A stretch of DNA of 12,805 bases, from assembly GCA_905209765.1 (NCBI GenBank), contig CAJLUE010000048.1:1-12805 (forward strand), in the 5' to 3' direction. The stretch's first letter is position 1. Each line of letters begins with the position of its first letter. A model generated the notes under the pieces. The model was not told the origin of the DNA. It did not search any database and worked only from the letters and a program-made list of their open reading frames with translations. A program made the translations under genes and the position numbers. This stretch comes from an uncultured Collinsella sp. (lineage in GTDB: Bacteria > Actinomycetota > Coriobacteriia > Coriobacteriales > Coriobacteriaceae). Shown one piece after another: positions 7,008 to 12,752 of this stretch.

Positions 7008-8246
7008 ATGACTGACGTCGCCACAACCCGCCCCTACGGCGTGCTGGGCCGCGTGCTGGGCCACAGCTACACCCCGACCATCTACAAGGAGCTCGCGGGG
7101 CTTGAGTACGTGCGTTTTGAGCGCGAGCCCGAAGACCTCGCGGCCTTTATGACGGGCGACGAGTGGGAAGGCACCAACGTGACCATCCCCTACAAGCGCG
7201 CCGTCATGGACTACCTGGACGAGCTGAGCCCGCTCGCCGAACGCATGGGCAACGTCAACACGATCACGCGTCAGCCCGATGGCCGCCTGCGCGGCGACAA
7301 CACCGACTACTTCGGTTTCCAGTGCCTGGTCGAGGAGCTGGGTGTGGAGATTGCCGGCAAGAAGGTCCTCGTGCTCGGAGCCACCGGCGGCGCCGGCACC
7401 ACGGCAAGCATGGTGCTGGGCGACCTGGGCGCGATCGTGGTGCCCGTGGGACGCACGAGCGAGGTCAACTACGACAACATCGCACAGCAGTCCGACGCTG
7501 CGCTGCTCGTCAACTGCACGCCTGCCGGTATGTTTCCCCACTGCCCCGACGCGCCTTGCACGCTCGAGGGCCTCGACGCGCTCGAGGGCGTCATCGACAT
7601 CGTCTACAACCCCGCCCGCACGGGGCTCATGCTCGAGGCCGAGCGTCGCGGCATACCCTGCATCGGCGGCTTGCTCATGCTTGTGGCCCAGGCGGCGCAA
7701 GCCGTCGAGCGCTATACCGGCCAGGTCACCCCGCGCAAGCGCATCCTGGACGTGACGGAGCGCCTGTCACACCGCGAGCAGAACATCGCACTGATCGGCA
7801 TGCCGGGCTCGGGCAAAACCCGCGTGGGTGAGCAGATAGCCCTACTCACCGGTCGCGAGCACATCGACCTGGACCGCGCCCTCGAGGAGCGCCTGGGCAT
7901 GCCTTGCGCCGACTTTATCGTCGAGCGCGGCGAGCCGGCCTTCCGCGAGCAGGAGACGGCGGCCCTGGCCGACATCTCCAAACGAAGTGGCCTGGTGCTT
8001 TCCACCGGCGGCGGCGTCGTCACGCGCGACGAGAACTACCCGCTGCTGCACCAGAACAGTCAGATTGTGATGCTCAACCGTAAACTCGATGAGCTCGCCC
8101 ACAAGGGTCGCCCCATCACCGCCCGCGACGGTATCGACAAGCTGGCCGAGCAGCGCATGTCGCGCTACCGCGCCTGGGCCGACTACATCATCGACTCGCG
8201 CGACTGCGCAGCCAACACCGCCCGAGCCCTCCTCGACACCCTCTAA
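7008..8246 (+). CDS. aroE/aroK: fused shikimate dehydrogenase - shikimate kinase
   Basis: A single 412-residue protein predicted to carry out shikimate steps 4 and 5. The N-terminal part (about 1-245) is AroE: GHSYTPTIYKE, NVTIPYK (57-63, catalytic-type K63), NTDYFGF (98-104, D100), the NADP loop GATGGAGTTA, NCTPAGM and IDIVYNPARTGLM. The C-terminal part (about 255-412) is AroK: Walker A GMPGSGKT (264-271), HIDLDRALEERLG with D287 and D289, STGGGVV, and KGRPI followed by R..Y...AD. The linker near 240-256 is short. Both active sites look intact. The AroE substrate motif HSYTP departs from the usual HSxSP. ATG at 7008 follows the pheA TAG directly, with GGAGGT at 6995-7000. The stop overlaps a 15-bp palindrome. 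Confidence 0.93.
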   Translation: MTDVATTRPYGVLGRVLGHSYTPTIYKELAGLEYVRFEREPEDLAAFMTGDEWEGTNVTIPYKRAVMDYLDELSPLAERMGNVNTITRQPDGRLRGDNTDYFGFQCLVEELGVEIAGKKVLVLGATGGAGTTASMVLGDLGAIVVPVGRTSEVNYDNIAQQSDAALLVNCTPAGMFPHCPDAPCTLEGLDALEGVIDIVYNPARTGLMLEAERRGIPCIGGLLMLVAQAAQAVERYTGQVTPRKRILDVTERLSHREQNIALIGMPGSGKTRVGEQIALLTGREHIDLDRALEERLGMPCADFIVERGEPAFREQETAALADISKRSGLVLSTGGGVVTRDENYPLLHQNSQIVMLNRKLDELAHKGRPITARDGIDKLAEQRMSRYRAWADYIIDSRDCAANTARALLDTL

Positions 8247-8283
8247 ACCACCACAAAGGGGACAGGCACCTTTGTGGTGGTTT
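8245..8283. repeat. perfect 15-bp palindrome with GGGACAGG apex, aroK-aroQ gap
   Basis: Positions 8245-8259 pair with 8269-8283 without a mismatch, leaving a 9-nt loop. The hairpin begins within the aroE/aroK stop codon. The apex contains GGGGACAGG (8258-8266), close to GGGACGGGG in the aroC-pheA element, while the arms are unrelated. The 3' arm ends in only three T residues, so it is a poor intrinsic terminator, and the downstream aroQ is in the same direction. Best read as a REP-like dispersed hairpin; the family assignment is inference. Confidence 0.7.
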
Positions 8284-8334
8284 CACACTCCGCCGCACCG
8301 TCGCACCACCCGCCCAACCGCAAAGGAAGCAACC

Positions 8335-8772
8335 ATGAAAGTTCTCGTCATCAACGGACCCAACCTCAACATGCTCGGCATTCGCGAGCCGGGCATCTAC
8401 GGCAGCGACAGCTACGACCGCTTGGTCCAGATCTGCAAGGAGGCCGGCGCCGCACAGGGCTTCGACGAGGTCGAGGTCTTCCAGTCCAACCACGAGGGCA
8501 GCATCGTCGACAAGATCCAGGAGGCATACGGCAAGGTTGACGGCATTGTCATCAACCCGGCGGCATACACGCACACGAGTGTGGCGATCCTGGACGCCCT
8601 CAAGGCCGTCGCCATCCCCGCTGTCGAGGTCCACATCAGTGCCGTCGAGACGCGCGAGGACTTCCGCCAGGTAAGCTACGCCCGCCTGGCCTGCTTTGCC
8701 ACCATCACCGGCGAAGGCCTCCAGGGCTACGCCCACGCGTTGGAGCTGCTGAAAGAGCATCTGCTACACTAA
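8335..8772 (+). CDS. aroQ: type II 3-dehydroquinate dehydratase
   Basis: Dehydrates 3-dehydroquinate to 3-dehydroshikimate (step 3), completing the pathway in the cluster. The 145-residue length matches the small dodecameric type II family. Motifs: NGPNLNMLGIREPGIYG (7-23) with R17 and Y22, FQSNHEG (49-55), INPAAYTHTSVAI (73-85) with N74 and H80, and VEVHISAVETREDFR (97-111) with E98, H100, R107 and R111. These residues line up with the known active site. The stretch after VEVH reads ISAVETREDFR; many homologues have LSN-x-x-x-REEFR. ATG at 8335 follows AAAGGA at 8322-8327. In-frame start codons near 8089 lie inside aroK and are rejected. Confidence 0.95.
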   Translation: MKVLVINGPNLNMLGIREPGIYGSDSYDRLVQICKEAGAAQGFDEVEVFQSNHEGSIVDKIQEAYGKVDGIVINPAAYTHTSVAILDALKAVAIPAVEVHISAVETREDFRQVSYARLACFATITGEGLQGYAHALELLKEHLLH

Positions 8773-8776
8773 TCCC

Positions 8777-8807
8777 TGGGACAAAATAATCAGGTTTGTT
8801 TGTTCCA
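8777..8807. repeat. imperfect hairpin with GGGACA arm, aroQ-glf gap
   Basis: TGGGACAAA (8777-8785) pairs with TTTGTTCCA (8799-8807), 9 bp with one G-U, around a 13-nt loop. It is followed by A residues rather than T, so it is not a + strand intrinsic terminator. It has the GGGAC core seen in the two other intergenic palindromes, but here the core lies in the stem. It may be a weaker relative or simply an mRNA hairpin. Confidence 0.4.
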
Positions 8808-8850
8808 AAACTTAAGTAACTGTTCGATTGACATACAAAGGAGCATATCC

Positions 8851-9975
8851 ATGTCCCAGTACGATTACCTCGTCGTCGGCGCCGGCCTTTCGGGCGCCGT
8901 CTTTGCCAATTCGGCCAAGCGTGCCGGCAAGTCGGTCCTGGTCATCGACCGCCGCGACCACATCGCCGGCAACATCTACACCGAGGACGTCGAGGGCATC
9001 CAGGTCCACCGCTACGGCGCACACATCTTCCACACCTCCATGAAGGACGTCTGGGACTACGTCAACCGCTTCGCCGAGTTCAACAACTACGTCAACTCGC
9101 CGGTCGCCAACTTCCACGGCAACATGTACAACATGCCCTTCAACATGAACACCTTCGCCAAGATGTGGCCGGGCGTCGTCACGCCGGCCGATGCCCGCGC
9201 CAAGATCGCCGAGCAGGTGGCCGCCGAGAACATCGGTGAGCCGGCCAACCTCGAGGAGCAGGCGCTGTCGCTCGTGGGCCGCGACATCTTCGAGACGCTC
9301 GTAAAGGGCTACACCGAGAAGCAGTGGGGCCGCGACTGCCGCGACCTGCCCGCGAGCATCATCAAGCGCCTCCCCTGCCGCTTCACCTACGACAACAACT
9401 ACTTCAACGACCGCTATCAGGGCATCCCCATGGGCGGCTACACCAAGATGGTCGCCAACATGCTCGAGGGCGTCGAGGTCCGCTGCGGCGTGGAGTACAA
9501 GGAGCTGGCCGCCTCCGAGCCCGATATCGCCGCCAAGACGATCTACTGCGGCCCCATCGACGCGTTCTACGACTTTAAACTGGGCACGCTGGAGTACCGC
9601 AGCCTGCGCTTTGAGACCGAGACGCTCGACGAGCAGGACCACCAGGGCGTGGCCGTGGTCAACTACACCGAGCGCGAGATCCCCTACACCCGCATCATCG
9701 AGCACAAGCACTTCGAGTTTGGCACGCAGGACAAGACCGTCATCACGCGCGAGTACCCGGCCGACTGGAAGCCCGGCGACGAGCCCTACTACCCCATCAA
9801 CGACGCCAAGAACGAGGCCCTCTACAAGCAGTACGAGGAGCTGGCGGCGCAGGAGGGCGACGTGATCTTCGCAGGTCGCCTGGGCGGCTACAAGTACTAC
9901 GACATGGACAAGGCCATCGCCGCGGCCTTCGAACTCGTCCGCAAAGAGCTGGGCGTGGAGCCCACGGAGGCGTAA
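8851..9975 (+). CDS. glf: UDP-galactopyranose mutase
   Basis: Flavoenzyme that interconverts UDP-galactopyranose and UDP-galactofuranose, the donor for galactofuranose in surface polysaccharides. The 374-residue protein has the FAD-binding start DYLVVGAGLSGAVFA (5-19), the motif RRDHIAGNIYT, RYGAHIFHT, GYTEKQWG, and the C-terminal GRLGGYKYYDMDKAI, all characteristic of bacterial Glf. ATG at 8851 has AAAGGAG at 8837-8843. It lies 78 nt after aroQ in the same direction, so it may be read from the aro transcript or from its own promoter; no clear -35/-10 pair was seen in the gap. Its function is unrelated to aromatic synthesis. A strong terminator follows, marking the end of the + strand unit. 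Confidence 0.96.
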   Translation: MSQYDYLVVGAGLSGAVFANSAKRAGKSVLVIDRRDHIAGNIYTEDVEGIQVHRYGAHIFHTSMKDVWDYVNRFAEFNNYVNSPVANFHGNMYNMPFNMNTFAKMWPGVVTPADARAKIAEQVAAENIGEPANLEEQALSLVGRDIFETLVKGYTEKQWGRDCRDLPASIIKRLPCRFTYDNNYFNDRYQGIPMGGYTKMVANMLEGVEVRCGVEYKELAASEPDIAAKTIYCGPIDAFYDFKLGTLEYRSLRFETETLDEQDHQGVAVVNYTEREIPYTRIIEHKHFEFGTQDKTVITREYPADWKPGDEPYYPINDAKNEALYKQYEELAAQEGDVIFAGRLGGYKYYDMDKAIAAAFELVRKELGVEPTEA

Positions 9976-10027
9976 GAGTCCAAAACAGGCCTCTGCGCGA
10001 ACCGAAAACAGCACAAGCAGGCACGCC

Positions 10028-10070
10028 AACGCCGGCAGGAGCAATTTCGCCCCTGCCGGCGTTTTAGTTT
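10028..10070 (+). terminator. intrinsic terminator after glf
   Basis: AACGCCGGCAGG (10028-10039) pairs perfectly with CCTGCCGGCGTT (10052-10063), a 12-bp GC-rich stem with a 12-nt loop, followed by TTTTAGTTT. This is a textbook Rho-independent terminator 53 nt after the glf stop. Confidence 0.9.
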
Positions 10071-10148
10071 GGAGACGGAATTGACTGTTTTGTCCATTAT
10101 CTGGTCGATGATATGAGTGGACACGCCCTGCCACAGAGGCAAAAACCG

Positions 10149-10269
10149 AAAGTATGCGGCAAATTCAAAACTTACCGAGCACACCGGGATGCCGCAACGC
10201 CTCTACCTGCGGTTTCTCTGCGTGAAAAGGGCGGCGTGCTTGGGGATTCCGGATTTTGCCGCATACTTT
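10149..10269. repeat. 121-nt imperfect palindrome (MITE-like element or structured RNA)
   Basis: AAAGTATGCGGCAAA (10149-10163) is the exact reverse complement of 10255-10269. Inside it, after 11 unpaired bases on each side, 10175-10182 pairs with 10236-10243 (8 bp, one G-U). After one mismatch, 10184-10186 pairs with 10232-10234. The arms stay in register over 38 nt with symmetric internal loops. A small apical hairpin (10192-10196 with 10208-10212) lies within. It could be a diverged non-autonomous mobile element or a folded RNA. Confidence 0.55.
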
Positions 10270-10313
10270 GGGAATTACAGACCCAGATCGAAAGCCACGC
10301 AGCAATGAAGGCA

Positions 10314-10340
10314 TCCGCGACAACATCCAGTTGTCGCGGA
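10314..10340. repeat. 11-bp hairpin
   Basis: TCCGCGACAAC (10314-10324) pairs with GTTGTCGCGGA (10330-10340) without mismatch, loop of 5 nt. No T run on either side, so not an intrinsic terminator by itself. It lies immediately beside the next hairpin. Confidence 0.5.
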
Positions 10341-10347
10341 AACGTCA

Positions 10348-10382
10348 AAGGGCCGTTGCCGGAAACCCGGACAACGACCCTT
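10348..10382 (-). terminator. candidate terminator of the minus-strand ATPase/TOPRIM operon
   Basis: AAGGG (10348-10352) pairs with CCCTT (10378-10382). After a mismatch CGTTG (10354-10358) pairs with CAACG (10372-10376), and CCGG pairs with CCGG around AAAC. It lies about 80 nt beyond the stop of the minus-strand gene. T-rich tracts are modest on both sides (TTCTTT on +, TTTGACGTTT on -), so it may work in both directions. The strand is inferred from position, because + strand transcription should already end at 10028-10070. Confidence 0.45.
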
Positions 10383-10463
10383 CTTTGCCATTGCCTGACG
10401 TAGAGTCCACGACGACTGGGTTATGCTCCAATCTTTGCACTCGATCTGGCAATTACTCATCTG

Positions 10464-11048
10464 CTATTTCAACAAGTCGACCAGCAGAAGCTCTCCGTTC
10501 TTTCGCTTACTCGTCTCCGCATGAGCTTTAATTGCTTTTAAAAGTTTTTCGCCGTTGCCCCAATATTCCTCAAGAAAGTCCTTCTCTTTAATTTTGCCTA
10601 GTCCAAGACGCTGTTTGCAGAATTCGTTAGGCCTAAGTTGCCTATCCCTTCTGGTCGCATTCTCCCAATCCCGATAGGCACCCTCGGCGTGAATCACAAG
10701 CATCTCGATCTCCGGTCGAGTAACAAAACTCAGCACTTTAGTGCCGTTCTGTCTACGCTTTGGAAACTCAAACTTGGGAGCGCTGCTGTCCACAATCCGT
10801 GCGACCACAAGCCCTTCAGCCCCAGCAGTCTCGTAGTTCATCGAGAAATAGTCGTTTGCAATTTCGGACGCCTTGCGTTTTCGCGTGTAAGGACGATCGA
10901 CAATAAGGGCGTCTTTGACCACTCGTTCTCTTGGAACGATCAACAAATCGTTGTCATACAACACCTGGATAACAGCGCCCTCTGCAGTTCCTTCACAGCT
11001 AAACAAGACAAAACGACTTGATAGAATGTCTTTTGCCTGATTACCCAT
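10464..11048 (-). CDS. small protein, possible divergent TOPRIM/RloB-type partner of the adjacent ATPase
   Basis: A 194-residue soluble protein with no signal or membrane segment. Near the N-terminus SRFVLFSCEGTAEGAVIQ (11-28) is a hydrophobic strand followed by CEG-x-x-E, the usual first TOPRIM motif, with E19 and E23. A second strand ends in ARIVDSS (83-89), where a TOPRIM would show D-x-D; here only D87 is acidic. Next comes VTRPEIEMLVIHAEG (109-123), which resembles the SNPxFExWLLxHF segment of RloB. The rest is charged and helical, with LRPNEFCKQRLGLGKIKEKDF. It overlaps the upstream ATPase gene, indicating co-translation. Start is uncertain: ATG at 11048 has GAG 7 nt upstream and overlaps the ATPase stop by 8 nt; ATG at 11066 would add six residues. 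GC content is well below the aro genes. A nuclease or defence effector role is inferred, not shown. Confidence 0.6.
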   Translation of the reverse strand: MGNQAKDILSSRFVLFSCEGTAEGAVIQVLYDNDLLIVPRERVVKDALIVDRPYTRKRKASEIANDYFSMNYETAGAEGLVVARIVDSSAPKFEFPKRRQNGTKVLSFVTRPEIEMLVIHAEGAYRDWENATRRDRQLRPNEFCKQRLGLGKIKEKDFLEEYWGNGEKLLKAIKAHAETSKRKNGELLLVDLLK

Positions 11049-12252
11049 TGATATGCTCGCAAACATACTCGCGCATCGCTTGAACGTCGGGGTACTTAGG
11101 CATAGATCCCTTGATCACATTGTTGATAATCACATCGCTCTTTTTATTCTCAATCCGATTGATACGCTCGGAATACTTAATGAGCTCCGTCTTAAACGAA
11201 TCGTCGCGCACAAGAACAAATACATTGTCTTTACGTCTTAGCACATCAAGAAGCTCCGAGTAATGAGTCGAAAAGAGCAAGGTTGCCCCATGGGGGTTCG
11301 TAACGGGAGAAGCAAAAAGCTCAATCACTGTACCTACAAGCGATCTGTTAAGACCCGTTTCAATCTCGTCCACAATCAGATAGCCCCCATTTCTGAGAGC
11401 AGTTATCGCTTGATTGACCAGTTCCGCACCCAAAACCGTTCCATTTGACAGGACAGAAGTCGCGATCGCGACATTCATCACCCGCTCCGCTCGTTCTCCC
11501 TTAAACTTAAGATGGAACACTTGGTTTTCCTTGTTCCAGACAAGATATTCGACGCTTGGATCAAAAGCTTGAACAACAGGGGTTGGCAAACTCGTCAAAG
11601 GCAGCGTGCGCTCGGGAGACTCCACCGAGACTATTTTTTTGCCCGTGATGACAGACACGATCGACATGTTGTCATCCAAGAAAGTTCGTTGGGCATCGTT
11701 AAGAACAAGGTCGCCATCAGCAGGCCCCTCACGAACCAGGATAGGCTCAGAGACATCCTTCAGGCGCTCGATATTCAAAACGACCTTTCTAGAGACACGT
11801 GATGTGGGACATCTCCAAAGCCATTCGTTCTCAAATGTAAGCGATCCCGCAAAAGAAGTATCATCTGCAGCTTCGTCATCTACTTTGCGAAGCTGGGACT
11901 CAATAAGATATACCGAACCTTTTTCGAAAAATACACAGGCAACATTGACCTGGCGCTCCAAGTTTCCGAGAACATCGGAACCAGTTGCAAAGCGTCGCAT
12001 AACAAAGCTGCCAGACATATAGCCAAGCACAAAGCGCACAAGGTTGAGAGTCGTTGTCTTACCGGACGCGTTTACGCCAACAACGCCCATTACATTCTGA
12101 GAATAGAGCGAGGATCCCACCGGCAGCGGGAACACATCGGCGAAATTACCTTCTTCATCGCTCAAAACGCGATCAGCGGCAATAAAATCAAGCTCCAAAC
12201 GCTTGTCCTTAAACAGCGTGACCCCATCAATTCTTAATTTAAGAAGCTTCAC
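11041..12252 (-). CDS. AAA_15/ABC-type ATPase, RloA/AbiL-like, putative defence sensor
   Basis: A 403-residue SMC/ABC-like ATPase. It starts MKLLKLRIDGVTLFKDKRLELDF, an N-terminal strand pattern typical of AAA_15/OLD-type ATPases. Walker A is GVNASGKT (59-66). The ABC signature appears as VLSNGTVLGAEL (267-278), Walker B as YLIVDEIETGLN (291-302) with D295 and E296, and the switch His as LLFSTHYSELLD (325-336, H330). All ATPase motifs look intact. There is no long coiled coil, no TOPRIM domain and no membrane segment. The start is GTG at 12252, fixed by GAGGAGGT (12257-12264 on the minus strand). It is first in a two-gene operon; its 3' end overlaps the small gene. Size and pairing recall RloA/RloB, AbiLi/AbiLii and PARIS AriA/AriB, but assignment to one needs comparison. 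Chromosome partition or DNA repair ATPase is a less likely alternative. Confidence 0.8.
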   Translation of the reverse strand: MKLLKLRIDGVTLFKDKRLELDFIAADRVLSDEEGNFADVFPLPVGSSLYSQNVMGVVGVNASGKTTTLNLVRFVLGYMSGSFVMRRFATGSDVLGNLERQVNVACVFFEKGSVYLIESQLRKVDDEAADDTSFAGSLTFENEWLWRCPTSRVSRKVVLNIERLKDVSEPILVREGPADGDLVLNDAQRTFLDDNMSIVSVITGKKIVSVESPERTLPLTSLPTPVVQAFDPSVEYLVWNKENQVFHLKFKGERAERVMNVAIATSVLSNGTVLGAELVNQAITALRNGGYLIVDEIETGLNRSLVGTVIELFASPVTNPHGATLLFSTHYSELLDVLRRKDNVFVLVRDDSFKTELIKYSERINRIENKKSDVIINNVIKGSMPKYPDVQAMREYVCEHING

Positions 12253-12256
12253 AGTG

Positions 12257-12264
12257 ACCTCCTC
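12257..12264 (-). promoter_or_regulatory. strong ribosome binding site fixing a GTG start
   Basis: On the minus strand GAGGAGGT lies 4 nt before GTG (12252-12250). This near-perfect Shine-Dalgarno decides the non-ATG start of the ATPase. Confidence 0.8.
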
Positions 12265-12275
12265 TTAGACAATTC

Positions 12276-12304
12276 AATTATAAACAGTTTTTCTGTTTAT
12301 AATT
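12276..12304 (-). promoter_or_regulatory. AT-rich palindrome over a TATAAT box; promoter and possible operator of the ATPase operon
   Basis: AATTATAAACAG (12276-12287) and CTGTTTATAATT (12293-12304) form a perfect 12-bp inverted repeat with a T5 spacer. On the minus strand a consensus TATAAT falls at 12283-12278, about 26 nt upstream of the GTG start, leaving a short leader that contains the ribosome site. A recognisable -35 hexamer is missing, which is compatible with a regulated promoter. Symmetry around a -10 box is a common operator layout. By symmetry a + strand TATAAT (12298-12303) also exists. Confidence 0.5.
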
Positions 12305-12499
12305 TGAGAAACATGATGTCTACGGGTTTTCAGAGGAAGCAAAACAGCGTGACAGCGGAAGCGTGCAAAAAAATGGCCTTCGATAACGGCCGCAACCAGC
12401 TCCGCCCCATTCGCCAGTAACATCTCGACCATCACGCCGCCCACTTCCCTGAATCCCGCACAATAAAGAACAGCGCACGTACGCTGCCACTTGTCGGCC
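12305..12499. other. region with no confident gene, probably decayed
   Basis: Upstream of the ATPase promoter. The minus strand keeps one frame open from a TTG at 12543 down to 12274 (89 codons), including GGVMVEMLLANGAELVAAVIEGH. It has no ribosome site and overlaps the transposase stub in another frame and the promoter palindrome. I do not recognise it; it may be the remains of a gene cut by the insertion. Confidence 0.35.
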
Positions 12500-12670
12500 T
12501 CAATATATTGGGAAGGATCTAATGAAAAGCCGCTCGCGCTCAACCTCGTCGAGCAGCGCGCTGAGCGTCTTCTCGACGGTCTTCCTCACCAGATTCATTA
12601 TGTTCTTGCGCAGCGACTCCTCGTCGACTGATACGAAGTTTGCAGACACGGCCAGCGCTCTCTTCGTCAA
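12500..12670 (-). pseudogene. N-terminal stub of an IS256-like (Mutator) transposase
   Basis: Read on the minus strand from a TTG at 12670 or GTG at 12649, the frame gives VSANFVSVDEESLRKNIMNL followed by VRKTVEKTLSALLDE, then a short divergent tail and a stop at 12502-12500. The VSVDEESLR, MNLVRKTVE and LSALLDE pattern matches, from memory, the extreme N-terminus of IS256-family transposases in Coriobacteriia, which normally run to about 400 residues. Only about 45 residues remain, so the DDE catalytic core is absent and it cannot transpose. Resemblance ends near 12540, which is a likely deletion or recombination joint. Confidence 0.55.
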
Positions 12671-12752
12671 TGATTCGTTATTTAGCCGCTAGAAATCATT
12701 TGGCGGGGCGCGGTCCGCGTTCCGCTATGCGGTTTTCAATTCGCGAAAAAAT

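Larger units (their letters stand above)
10071..10463. other. 393-nt region between convergent genes, no convincing gene
   Basis: Between the glf terminator and the 3' end of the minus-strand operon. Short open frames (up to about 96 codons on + at 10113-10403) lack ribosome sites and run through strong palindromes, so I do not call them. What is present is structural: a weak palindrome TGTCCA/TGGACA (10091-10096 and 10118-10123), the 121-nt imperfect palindrome at 10149-10269, and hairpins at 10314-10340 and 10348-10382. No tRNA was recognised. Confidence 0.6.

Noticed and set aside
8089..8334. Upstream extension of AroQ starting inside aroK
   Set aside because: Low-complexity translation of another frame of aroK; the type II dehydroquinase family starts at MKVLVINGPN.
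8828..8833. TTGACA as a -35 box for glf
   Set aside because: A correctly spaced -10 would fall at the glf start codon, and the expected position reads as ordinary coding sequence.
10113..10403. Open frame of 96 codons on the + strand after glf
   Set aside because: Runs through several palindromes, has no ribosome site and gives no recognisable protein.
10638..11021. Open frame of 127 codons on the + strand opposite the small TOPRIM-like gene
   Set aside because: No ribosome site and no recognisable motif, whereas the minus strand shows CEGxxE, operon overlap and coherent secondary structure.
12314..12421. Short + strand frame starting at the ATGATG after the promoter palindrome, as a divergent small gene
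   Set aside because: Only about 35 codons, no ribosome site, no recognisable features.
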